From positions 248,001 to 312,000 of the forward strand of contig JAQPZY010001033.1 of assembly GCA_029931535.1 (NCBI GenBank): a stretch of 64,000 bases of DNA, written 5' to 3'. Shown one piece after another: positions 1-11,545 of this stretch. The first letter of the stretch is position 1, and the number at the start of each line of letters is the position of its first letter. Below the pieces are notes generated by a model, which did not search any database, was not told the origin of the DNA, and worked only from the letters and a program-made list of their open reading frames with translations. Position numbers and translations under genes: made by a program. The stretch comes from Margaritifera margaritifera (lineage: Eukaryota; Mollusca; Bivalvia; Unionida; Margaritiferidae).

Positions 1-1296
1 CTTTGTTTCAACAATTGAAACAATATCATACGAATGAATACATTCAGAAAATTCAGGTAATACGAGCTTTTGTCTTAAGCCACAAATATTTACAAAAGCA
101 AATTCAAATAGCTAGGTTGGTACAGGATCATATTCTACAGGTTCGTATTCCTGACATTTACTCCCTTGACACCCTTAAGCGTTTATTGGATGAAATTCTG
201 GGTCATTATTAGCTAATACACTATAGCGATTGTCCGTATTCAGGTTCATACTGACCTTTTGTGGGCCAACTCACTGTACGGTCACTTAGCTTGTGCATTG
301 TTGACGATCCTGAAGGGGTCTCAAATCGGATGTTAGAGTCTGGAGTAGAAAAAGTGTAGGTATTACCATCGGCTGTCAGCCAGGAAAGGTTTTGACAAGT
401 AAAAGTAGGGTGTCCGTTTACATATGCTGCAGCTTGATGTTTGTTCATTAGTATATCAATGGAATCAGCGGCTACCAACTATGAACATAATGGATTCAAA
501 TTCAGTGTAATCAATTTAATTGTCAAATAATCGCATAGGTACCGCTCGATATATTGAACCACTGATGCTTGAGCAAGGGACAGGTCATTATTATTCATGA
601 ATTTCAAGTGACCGCTAATTATAGGTGACCAATGTAATACGGAGAATAGAAATAGTATTATTCCCCATTCATAGGTCATTTCATTTGCGCCTCGGTGTTT
701 TGTCAGGCAAATTAGAAAGCACTCTTTTTCACAAACCTGACAGGCAACTAAGTAAGGCAGGGGCCAGATCTGGATTTAGAGGGGTCCCTGAAGTCAGGCT
801 ATCCGATTTTTTTAGCACTGTGAACGATTAAATTTAAAGCAACCTTTTATGTGTATGACCAGTGGAATCATATTTTCCATCCTGTGTATGCAACCGTCGA
901 GAATATTGTTTATTTAACTTCTCTAAAATTTATGAACGACTTTCCTTAATTAAACGTCATTCTAAATTGTCATTTTCTCTTTCAGACGATTTTTTTTTGG
1001 AAGGAGGTGCGGGTGGGTGGGGTGGAGGTGTCTTATGAATTTCAACATCTTCATTGTCGTATTCCTTTATATGGCTTTTGGTTGCAATGTTCATTTTTCA
1101 AGTCATGTAAACTGTTTTATGTTTTGGATGAAATATATATATCATGCTTCAAATTGTGCTAAATGTTTAATAATTTGTATTTACTCAATTATTTGTCTCA
1201 ACCACTCTCGCCACTTTCTAAATTTGTGTATTGCCTGTGAATGTAAAGAGCTTAAATTAGTGTTTTGCTTTATTGCTTTAGCAACTCCCACAAGTG

Positions 1297-1352
<56 letters not shown>

Positions 1353-3100
1353 AAAATACACGCGTGAAGTGCTGGAAATACTGTTCAGTGTGTATTTCAA
1401 GAAGTCAGATTGAACTCAATTCATGTTAACCAACACCAGCTGCAACACAAGTTCATTCATGGGTTCGGTGCGATTGGAACACTTTGTAAATTTTCTCTAA
1501 AATTCCATCTCGGATATACTTTCGCTGACAACTGCGTCACATTTTCGGTTCTCTTTAGACCGCAGATAGAACTCAGATCACAATTAGTTTTCCTATATAG
1601 TCCCTACATTTGTTTGTCAGTACTGAACTTTCCAGTGTGTCCAAATCCTAATAAATCATATGTTAATCTAAAAGTATCTTCAAAGATGAACTCGCGGTGA
1701 AGTTCCTGTCATAGGTCATCCGGCATTTTTTTGAGAGGCTGGACTGTAAACGAAACAACGTGCAGTGGGTCGCAGATTTCACTGCCGGACGAACAACAAT
1801 GCCTCATTACTGTGTACTGTCGCCAAATACAAACAGACAACCACACCATAATGTACATATTCTAAACAATAAACAATTTCCTTTAAATCAATATCACGAA
1901 TGCCTAAATCTAACTCATGCATCACCACCAAAATGAGAGAGGAAAAAGTGCTCTAAAATAGACTGGGACTACATTCGTGGATACAGACCCGGAAGTAATA
2001 ATTGTGACCTGAGTCCTATCAAGCTCGTCCTCTATCTTAGTGAAAGTTCGGAATCTCCGTACCTTTTTTCCACAATGCACAGAACTAATGGGAAGCCGCC
2101 AATCAATCACTGCTGTCCAGGGGAAAGTTCTGAACAAGCCTTGTGGGAATGATATCACAGCTGTGCGAATGACGTCATTGACTAACCAAGCGGGAAGCAG
2201 ATTTTATTAGTTACCGGTCTTTGATATTGTCTTGCCAGTTATGCCGGGTACGGGCGAAGGATATAATTGGTTGAAATCGTCGGAAATGGTGGAAAACTCA
2301 GTTACGCGCTAAAGTATGATCGGTAAAATAGAACCATGTCAAAAGTAGTAGGACACCTTGATGGAATTATTTGCACAAGTTTAGCAAAAGGAAGTTCTCT
2401 TGTGAGCTAATGCTTGATAAGAGAATGCTTTGTAGCTTCTGCAAACTGTTGTATCAGTTGGAAACCCTAGGAAAAAAATTATTCAGCAATAAATAAATTT
2501 TTTTTAAAAACTTCAGTGACTATCATTGATTTTTGTTGTTGTTGGTATTGCTGAGTTGTGAAACTTTTCTGGATCACTTTCTCCACCTTTTTTTTTACAT
2601 AGTAGCAAAGCATCATTCAAGCTCATTCTTGAAGAATCAAGTGTGAGAGTTGCTAAAGTTGCATGGGTTGCTATGTCAATACTTTTCTGTCTGTCTGTCT
2701 CTCGTAATGTAGCCGTAAAAGAAAGCATCATTTATCGATTGTGCAATTTAGTCCAAAGTAATCATAATGTACTGGAGACAAGTATTTTCTGTTTTGTAGT
2801 CTAAGTTACCAACTTAAATGACTTCAGCTGTTTTTAAAAAAAAGTAGTTATGATATCTCTGAAATCCTGTGGAAGAGCGCAATGATACAGTAGACCGACT
2901 GTGCATCGTTAGTATCTGAAAGTCAATTGGTATTCTAAACTTCATTCCACGCATTAAAAAGCCGTAAACCCCTAAAGTAGTAGTATTGTGTGCATTACCT
3001 GTTCCTGATTGTAACTTTCTGAATGTATAATTCACGATTTCTTGTTCAATCCTATCTGTTCTAAGCGAAAGAGGTAACCACTAATCTTTGTATCTCATGA
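1..3100. other. No recognised gene; short open frames and a GA microsatellite
   Basis: Several 60-100-codon open frames occur here on both strands. None has a recognisable domain, and none is bounded by convincing splice sites. The frame at 3-212 (+) is helix-rich and runs in from the window edge, so it could be the end of something outside the window; I do not recognise it. The GA microsatellite lies at about 1299-1350. The rest is AT-rich DNA without clear structure. Confidence 0.5.
1299..1350. repeat. (GA)n microsatellite
   Basis: Uninterrupted GA dinucleotide run of about 26 units. Confidence 0.95.
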
Positions 3101-3107
3101 AAATAGT

Positions 3108-5593
3108 TTAGTTATTCAACCTGAAAATATAATTGCTTCTGTAGGATATAGCGATGTCTTTCACAAGCACTGTACCCAGATTGTTTACAGCAGCGTTATT
3201 AGCATCTCCTTTTGGCTTCATTTCAAACGAAATGCAAAAACTGATAAGTATAATTAATATATTTGGGCTTAGTTTTGAAATTGTTTTATTCAATGTTTGT
3301 AATTCTGCTCGGGGTGTTTGTGATAACACGGTGTATTTATCTCCTAGTGATATATTGTCTTTCTTGCTAGGAGTTATGTATTTACCGTACGTCGACATGT
3401 TTACTGTTCATTTTGTTAAAAAGCACAAGTTGCCTGCAGAACAATTGTACATTGGACACATTGCATTCATTGTTTGCGTTTATTTCGTCTTGAACTGTAA
3501 TGATTATACCATTTAATGCGAGTGTCTTTTTATTTAATTCAGTTTTAAATTAATCTCTATATGTTGTAAGCTCTTGTTTCAAATCATTTTAATCTTTCCT
3601 CAGATGTTTTGCTCCTTTTCTCTATTTCGTCAATACTACCTTGAACCTCACCGGTATTATGCACCACTTCTCCATCAACATATGTTTTTGCATCTTTTGT
3701 TTTTCATCGATCAACCTGAGCAAGTTATTTGTTGTAAAATTCGGTGAATGTAACATCTTTTGTCGTTTTGATCTACTCACTCAAATCTTTAATGCATAAA
3801 TCATAGCTTGTTTTCATGGATAAAATCGTGCTTGACTGGGTTTTAGTTTTAGCAGTTATCCTGTTTTTCATATTAGTAATTTCTTTGCTAAAATCAATGA
3901 TTAGCTTTTGTAAGATCTTGGTAGTTTTGTTAGATTTTCTTATCCAAATCTATCCGTAGCTGTTCCAAATGTGATTGAAAAGTCTTATAGTCTTTCTTTC
4001 AGATACTGGATTTTATTTTCTCCACGTCAGTCTCCTAAACATCTGTCTCATTGTTTTTCATATGCTCGATTGGGTGTTTTTATTATTTCTCTTACTGTTT
4101 CCATAGTTTATATAACACTAGATAAGGTTTATATAACACTAGATAAGGTTTATATAACACTAGATAAGGTTTATATAACACTAGATAAGGTTTATATAAC
4201 ACTAGATAAGGTTTATATAACACTAGATAAGGTTTATATAACACTAGATAAGGTTCTGAATCTCAGAGTGAACAATTCATGCGCATTGAATTTTTTTCTT
4301 CTGTTCTCATCAGTTTTTGTAAACCTGAGATTGTGCTTACTTGTTCAATACCACTTTGTTAAATAACCGTTAATTCATTGTCAACTTCTTCCTCCCCCCT
4401 TCTTAATATCTTTTAAATTGTTATCCTCCAGAATCTTATGTATTTGAGTATCAATTCGTTTTTGTACAAAATTTATATTAGCTGCATCAAATTTTGTACC
4501 AGATCTGCTACATTGATAATATGATTATTATTGAGGTTGAAGTCATTTTTAACTATATTACCTCATGTAACATTTCTCTCAATTTGTGTCTGAATATTCA
4601 AAGGAAAAACAAAATCACTTGAGTCTTTTAAATATATCACAATTTATGTCATCATTTAGTTATTTATCTAACATGAAAAATATATGTTACAGGCATACCA
4701 TGAAAGTCTATCACTTTTCCATCTTCAAATGTTATGCTGATATTCAATCTGTTTATGATACTCCTCTGTGATTGCTTATAATGACCATTAGCATTCTATG
4801 TTACAGAATCGACGTTAAAACATCTTTAATGAGTACAGATTCTATTAAACACAAATAACAGCCGTTAGAGTACGTTTTGGTCTTGTTTGATGTGGTCGAG
4901 ATAAATATGTAAAGGAAAGTATTATTTTAACTCACACTTTCTATTAGATTCAGCGGAAACATGTATAGAATCCTAGAAAGTTTTAGTTCTAGTTCGTTAT
5001 GCACATTGTGTAATTGTTACTTGGAGGGATTTGAACTTTCGGGTTATGTTTTAAACATTCGAATCTATACTTTCTTCATTGTAACCATTTACCGTTGTTG
5101 TCTCTTTGACTTTATGAGTCATCGATGTAGTAAAATATATTGTTTTCGAGTTCTTTGGAAATATTGCAATACCAAAGCAGCAAAATCTATTCTTTGCAAC
5201 AATATCGATATTTTACCATTTTTTGTTTCAATTCGATAGGTGAAATATATTTCTTTCTAAAGGAATCCATCGATTCTAATATAGCTTCCTATTTTAATAG
5301 GAACAATTCAAACAGCTAAAACCTGGACATTATATATTTAATTTATTTTATTTTTTCTCTTTTGAACTTGTATCATGCGTTGTAGCCAATCCGTGAATCA
5401 TATCCCGAAATTTTTCAACCCCTCCATCCCCCTTCTCTCTCTCTCTCATTTTCTTCCTTTCCTCAAGAAAAGGTTTCTTCAATTCCTCCATGTCCAACTT
5501 TAGTGAGCCTCTGACGTCTTGGCATTCTGTAATATTTTCTTTCTGATTTGTTTTTTTTATCTCTTTGTGCCTCTTGTACTCGTTGATGCTCAA
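3108..5593 (-). pseudogene. Decayed minus-strand frames resembling virus-like/Polinton-associated mollusc genes
   Basis: Two open segments stand out on the minus strand. The one at 5593-5348 starts MSINEYKRHKEIKKTNQKE and is a charged helical N-terminus. The one at 3398-3108 contains a stretch beginning KGDANNAAVNNLG. Between them the minus frames are rich in Lys/Glu/Leu, coiled-coil-like, and broken by stops. From memory, similar N-termini and NNLG-type stretches recur in bivalve and cnidarian predicted proteins encoded beside protein-primed DNA polymerases, the NNLG type possibly in capsid-like proteins. That family link is recall, not a search result. The copy is broken by many stops, and the 21-bp tandem repeat at 4106-4252 lies within it. 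It could equally be relics of an unrelated element. Confidence 0.3.
4106..4252. repeat. 21-bp tandem repeat, 7 copies
   Basis: Seven essentially identical 21-bp units (gtttatataacactagataag). The plus strand reads as VYITLDK seven times because 21 is a multiple of 3, so the open frame across it is a by-product of the repeat. The near identity of the copies implies recent expansion. Confidence 0.95.
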
Positions 5594-5799
5594 AATAAAC
5601 TCCTCGTGATTTATTTCCTATTTACGTTTTTGCTGATCATATCGTCGATACAGTTTAACTTACTGATGACAAATGTTACTCTTTTATCATATTGTAAAAC
5701 TTTGTTGTACACCAGTTTGACTTTAAGAACTTTTCAACCAATGGTATCAGTATTGCGCCAAACCCGCTCAAAGTCAAAGGACCAACTACATCGGTAGTT

Positions 5800-6930
5800 A
5801 TTCCTGCAACACCTTATCTGGCTTCTTTTATTCCATTACCACATGGAATTGTTGCCACCCAGCTCAAAACGTATGCTATTTTTTATTTTTGTTCTCAGGC
5901 CTTTCACACATCTATAGTGTTCGATCTATTTGACCAAATTATTTTCAATTTCATTTGCAACCTGAAACTAAGTCTGTTGTCAGTAGGCATACATGGATAT
6001 TATGGTGGGCAACTTGGTATTTGCTTAATCGCTATCGAATTTGCACAGGCTGATTTTCGGTTCGCTTCTTCTCTGTTTTAGGATGTTCTACTGCCATTTT
6101 CATATTATTTATTTGGTTTGCTTTATAAAACAGAAGAGTTAACTATCCTTTGTTCTTGAGGTACTCATTTACTGTGCTTGAAAATGGCACGGTAAAGGTT
6201 GCACGGAATGTGCAATAGTTCTGTTTTGCAGATGATACGCTATTTTCTGGGTTATACTGTCAGGTAAAGGTCCATTTTCTATCGGTAGTCATCTGTGAAC
6301 TGACTAATAGAAAATAGAATTATTAGCTGTACAACTCCTTGAATATCAATAGTTGATCGTCAACAAATTGTAAGTTTCGATAGCTTTCTCTAAAGCATGC
6401 TATAAGATGCAGAGATTAGTGTCGAATGTTTTATTGATGATGTTTTTCGTTTCAGTCATCATTTCCATGCAGGTATATACTATTTAATAGCCATATCGTA
6501 GACGCATTTTAGCAATAAAAATTTGATTGTGCCTTTGTCACACATTGGTTTAGCATAATTTTCCTTTTGCCACTACAGTGTTAACAATTTTCTCTGGTAA
6601 AGGTCCATGTGCTGTGAGGTAGTTGATTGTGAACTAAATGAAAATGACATAAGGAATTTGCGCAATTTTTCTAGTATCCATATTTGATGGTGGACATATT
6701 TACATCTTAAACAGCTTCTTCAAAAGCACGTTTTATGCATCCATGAGAGAGCGGATTTAAGTGCTGCATGGGAATCACAGATGATAATTTTTGTTAGCTA
6801 AGCAGGTCAGAGACCAGGAGAGCTTATGTGATGACCTCTTGTCCGTCGTCCGTCCGTCCGTTAACACAAGTCTGTTATCTGTTATCGCTACTCCTCCTAA
6901 ACTACTTGTAGGATTGCCATGAAACTTGAA
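5800..6930. other. Intergenic; degenerate duplicated segment
   Basis: No gene seen. Two diverged copies of a segment beginning ggtaaaggtccat start at about 6262 and 6598 (roughly 335 bp apart). Both continue through a similar gtagt/tgtgaact stretch and an inverted-looking AT-rich middle. They may be an older version of the array that follows. Confidence 0.35.
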
Positions 6931-8110
6931 ACACGAATACATTCATCCTAAATGAATATGGTGCCGCTCGGACATCTAATATGTCCGCCACAGCGGCCAT
7001 TTTCAAAATCTTGCTTTCGCTACTTCTGAACGGATGGTCATATCAACATGCGTTTCACTACAAGACTTCTTATGATGTCTTCTTGGTCCTAAATGAAAAT
7101 GGTGAAGATCTGACATCCAATATGGCGCCGCGGCAGCCATCTTGAAAATCTCCTTCTGAACGCAAATATGTATCGGCCTGGCGTTTATCCTAGAAGACTT
7201 CTTATGATATCTACTTGACATTAATTGAGAATTGTGTTGATCTGACTTCCATTATGACCGCCATGTCGGCCATCTTTAAAATCTTATCGCTACTCCTCCT
7301 AGTTGAATGGTTATATCGAGATGGGGTTCTCGCCAAAAAACCTTTAATGATGTCTACTTGGTCCTAAATGAAAATGGTGCAGATCTGACATCAAGATACG
7401 TCCGCCAAGGCAGCTATATTGAAATCTTGTTATCGCTACTCCTCCTGAACGGAAAGATGTATCGGCATGGCGTTTTCACCAGAAGACTTCTTATGATATC
7501 TAGTTGACGTTAATTGAGAATGGTGTTGATCTGACTTCCATTATGACCGCCATGTCGGCCATCTTGAAATTCTTATGGCTACTCCTCCTAATTGAATGGT
7601 TATATCGACATGGGGTTCTCAGCAAAAGACATCTAATGATGTTTACTTGGTCCTAAATGAAAATGGTGCCGATCTGACGTCAAGATACGGCCGCCACGGC
7701 AGCCATATTGAAATCTTGTTATCGCTACTCCTCCTAAATAGAACGTCATATCGACGTGGGGTATTCAGTAGAAGACTTCTAATGAATCCTAGTTAGTAAA
7801 GAATGAAAATAGTACCGACTTGACCTCCATTATGGCTGCAATCACGGCCATCTTGAAAATCTTTGTTTTTGCAACTCCTGCTAGATGGATGGTCATTTAA
7901 AAATGGTGTTTCACCAAACGACTTCCAATAATGTCTACTTGGTCCTAAATGAAAATGTTTCCGATTTGACATCATTATGGCCGCCATATTGAAAAGTTTG
8001 TATATGCTCTTCTTAAATGGAAAGTCATATCGACATGGGGTTTTCAGCAGAAGACTTCCTATGATGTCTTGTTCGTCTAAAGTGAAAGTGATGCCGATCC
8101 AATATCCAAT
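6930..8110. repeat. 143-bp tandem array, about 8-9 diverged units
   Basis: The phrase cctaaatgaaaatggtg or a variant recurs near 6949, 7088, 7219, 7364, 7508, 7652, 7795, 7944 and 8078, a period close to 143 bp. Each unit also carries a gccgccatg/cggccat segment, cgctactcctcct and agaagacttctnatgatgtct. Units alternate between a cctaaatgaaaatggtg type and a ttaattgagaatggtg type around 7200-7660, giving a partial 288-bp higher-order period. Open frames within it (7307-7507, 7596-7796) are by-products. The left edge begins with ccgtccgtccgt-rich DNA. Confidence 0.85.
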
Positions 8111-8119
8111 ATTACCATC

Positions 8120-9428
8120 ATGGTGGTAATTAAAAAAATCTTCTTATCTTGGATCAGCATGATTTTAGTATGTCGAAAAAATGTTAGTTGTAAGCTGACT
8201 TTTCAAGATTACCTTGCACAGTGAAAAATAATTTAAAATTCAATTGCTTAAATAACATAGATTGATTTTAAAGCTGGTCCTATGTGTGGAGAAGATAAAT
8301 CATAACTGATTGCAACAAACCTGTTCCATATTGCACACCTTGCCAAAAGTAGTATCTTAAAAAGTGGAGAGAAGAAACAGATAACGTCAAAATGCAAACG
8401 TAAAAAGATGGAGAGAATAAAACAGCCCCATAGACAAAGATTAAACAATGATATACGCCACAGGAGTTCACAAATAGCTAGAAACAGAATGGAAACTCAT
8501 TAAGGGAAAGCATTAAGACAGATGGGACGTTAAGAATATTAAGTGTACCCACAATTGACTACCGCCGAAGGTGGCTACATTTGGCTTACCTAAAGGAGTT
8601 AATGAAAATCATTTAGACGAAGATCATATCATACGATGCGCCTCTTTTGACCTGTCCGATTTTGAACACCAGAGTAAATGTTTTCACAGATTAAACACTT
8701 GATACACGAAAGTCTGCGAAAGTAGAACAAAACATTAGTTGATGCCTTTGAGGAAGAAGAACACACGAAAACAGTTTTATCAATCAAAATAGTTAACTTG
8801 ACCTTCCAGGAAATTTTGAACACTGTTGCTTAATCCGCCTCTCACCGCCAGTAACTTTAAAGAACATAAGCGTGTGAAATAAAGCAACCAGTACACAATT
8901 AGGGTGCAGTCTTTCGATGTTTTCTATTTCCTCCATTTTCTGTTCCGCGTTGAAAAGGTTCCGGTGTTGCCCTTTTGAAACGAACATGCTTGAATGTTAT
9001 CAAAGTTTTACTGAGTGCTGATATAGGTAATCTAAAAGCACACAAATCTAGCGAAGTATCTAATTAGATTTGATGTAATGTAGTGATCTTTCAGTTTATT
9101 TTGTTAACTAAGTTGTCGATAGGAAACAGTAATGTTAATCAATGATGTGACAGTATAAATCACATCTGACAATGACTTGCAGATTTTTAGCAACCATAGA
9201 ACTTGCAAAGATTGCATTGGTCTTCTTGATTTGTCTCACATACATCATTTCCAACTCAGTTTCAGTTAAATGTTTGTCACTTATCTCCTTGTATGTTCTA
9301 TTTGCAATATCTATGTTTAATTTCTGTTTATACTCTCTTAGTTCTGTAGATAACTGATTTGTTACTTTATAATCCAACAATCTTATTTATTTTTCTTGAT
9401 GTACTTTCTCCGCATCTTCGCTATTTAA
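8120..9428. other. No gene seen
   Basis: AT-rich DNA. The minus-strand frame at 9380-9135 is helical and charged but has no domain I recognise. It lies immediately upstream of the relic at 9429, so it may belong to the same decayed element. Confidence 0.4.
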
Positions 9429-10049
9429 ATGACTAAAATGACTGATGTTGGTGATGATTTTGATTATTCATATGGAAATCCTTTGCATGAAGATGATGTA
9501 GATACACAAGTTCAGTTAGAAGCTGAATATACTATAAATCTTGCTGATAATTTTGCAAAGCAAAGCATCTGAGGTTTTGTTAATGTCACACCAGTGGGAG
9601 ATTCTAGACTTTTGCGCCAAGTTCTCGACTTGTGCAAGGTTGACATAATGAAAGGCCTTGGAAAGAATGAGTTTCAATACATTTTGGAGAAAACGAACCT
9701 TAAAAGTTAAAAAAACTCAAAACACCCAATTTAATAAAACATGATAAGATAGTTCAGATCTAAAGGAAAGGAGACATAAAAAAACAATGGTACCACCCAA
9801 CACTATAGCAGGCCAGGCTGGAAAGGAGTCGCTAGTTACAAAAGACTGGATTAAACAGGAAATAAATTGGTCTTACTTATTGAGGGGGATTTACAAACTA
9901 AATATCCCCTTGAACCAACTGTTGTACAAAGGCAACCAATCAAAGTGTCCGAGAAAACAGAGATGCAAATAATAACAACACATGAGCCGTCTGTTAAAAA
10001 GATAAGAGAAGATGTGACTATAATTGACGAGTACCACAAAAACATATAA
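9429..10049 (+). pseudogene. Relic of an uncharacterised protein gene (Polinton/virus-like neighbourhood family)
   Basis: An ATG at 9429 opens an acidic frame that meets TGA after 47 codons. The same frame then continues sensibly to a stop near 9710, with stretches such as GFVNVTPVGDSRLLR and GLGKNEFQYILEKTNLK. After a disordered patch a second open segment (9867-10049) includes IITTHEPSVKKIREDV. The codon-level coherence on either side of the TGA argues for a decayed gene rather than chance. I recall similar Asp-rich N-termini and HEPS/IREDV tails in bivalve predicted proteins, which I associate with virus-like elements. This is memory only. Confidence 0.35.
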
Positions 10050-10321
10050 AGTGGAGAAGTTACACAGTGAAAAGATCAATAATTTCACAAGAGGAAAGAA
10101 AATCAAGGAGTTGTATAAATGCTGTAGAAAGTGTAAAATACAAAATTACTTGTCCGTTTTAAATATTTTCAAGGTAAAGTTAGGAAGGTATCCCTTTGCA
10201 AAGATTATTTTGTATTTTGAAATCATGTCTGTTTTGCCGATTGTAAATTGTATTTGATTCAAATGTATTAGTCATCAAGTAACAGAATAGATTGAACCAT
10301 ACTTTTAATCTGTTTTCTTTC

Positions 10322-10795
10322 TTGCTTTTTTAACTGGAGTCATATAATTTCATATGTGATAAGTGTTATTGCTTTTTAACTGGAGTCATACAATTATATA
10401 TGTGATAAGTGTTATTGCTTTTTTAACTGGAGTCATGCAATTTCATATGTGATAAAGTGTTATTGCTTTTTTAACTGGAGTCATGCAATTTCATATGTGA
10501 TAAGTGTTATTGCTTTTTTAACTGGAGTCATACAATTTCATATGTGATAAGTGTTGTTGCTTTTTTAACTGGAGTCATACAATTTCATATGTGATAAGTG
10601 TTATTGCTTTTTTAACTATAGTCATGCAATTTCATATGTGATAAGTGTTATTGCTTTTTTAACTGGAGTCATACAATTTCATATGTGATAAGTGTTATTG
10701 CTTTTTTTAACTGGAGTCATATAATTTCATATGTGATAAGTGTTATTGCTTTTTTAACTGGAGTCATACAATTTCATATGTGATAAGTGTTATTG
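10322..10795. repeat. 47-bp tandem repeat, 10 copies
   Basis: The core aactggagtcatacaatttc recurs at about 47-bp spacing from 10325 to 10795. Its partner tcatatgtgataagtgttat is present in every copy. One copy near 10615 has ctatagtcat in place of ctggagtcat. Copies differ by only a few substitutions and single-base length changes in the T run. Confidence 0.95.
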
Positions 10796-10799
10796 TATC

Positions 10800-11320
10800 C
10801 ATCAATTAGTTTTGGTAAAACATCAAATAATTTTCTGGTTTCATTTGGAGTAAAATATTTGCACATTCTAGTCTTTAGGGTTGTATTATACCGTTCCACT
10901 GCATATGATATTTGGCTGAATATGTTGAACAGCATTTAGTGTGTTCCTTTGCATCAAATCTCTAACATATCTATTGCAAATATATTTTCCTTCATCAAAC
11001 TATGGCTTTGGTTACTCTTTACAGATTTTCTTTATAAGCATCGTGTATGTGATATCACTTTTTGTTTTCACTTTTCCAGTCCAAGAGTATTTAGAGAAGA
11101 TATCACTTTTAAAATGCACTATATATGTCTGACACTCGTTATCCACGTGGCTAACATAAACTCCTTTATAGGGAAATCTTTTTCCTGCATACTTGTAATG
11201 TGTAGGTAGATTGTCCATTTTACCATTCTTTCAACTCAGCATAATTTTTTTCCTTTCTTCTCGTCCCGTGTAATCTGCTCACACAATTTATTGACAGTTT
11301 TGTAAGTAACTAGTTTGGTT
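10800..11320. other. No gene seen
   Basis: AT-rich; only short overlapping frames on both strands. Confidence 0.4.
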
Positions 11321-11321
11321 C

Positions 11322-11545
11322 GATTTTGCAGACGTAACGCCATTTTTGCAGCAAATGATAGGCTTTACATAGCGGCTAGTATATTTGGAGGAAGAAACCA
11401 GGAAGACTCCCGGAAGAACCACTGACCCACGGGAAGCTACTGGCAAGCTTTCGCATACAACCACGTTGGCCGAGCCGAGACTCGAACCCACGCGGACAGA
11501 GGTGAGATGTCAGTGATATGTAAAGGCGACTTTCAGAATCCTGGT
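11322..11545 (-). mobile_element. tRNA-derived SINE, family 1, copy 1
   Basis: On the minus strand the sequence carries a polymerase III B-box-like gggttcgagtctcg within a tRNA-like block. Next comes an unrelated body containing gccagtagcttcccgtgggt, and it ends at a ggcgttac-like terminus. It matches 18146-18380 closely over about 200 bp (same body, same order), which defines a dispersed short element rather than a tRNA gene. Confidence 0.75.

Noticed and set aside
3154..3516. 120-codon plus-strand hydrophobic frame
   Set aside because: Antisense to the better-supported minus-strand relic; hydrophobicity is what the complement of a Lys/Asn-rich frame gives.
4106..4252. Repeat protein with VYITLDK units, or a CRISPR-like array
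   Set aside because: Direct tandem copies with no spacers; the frame exists only because the unit is 21 bp, in a eukaryotic context.
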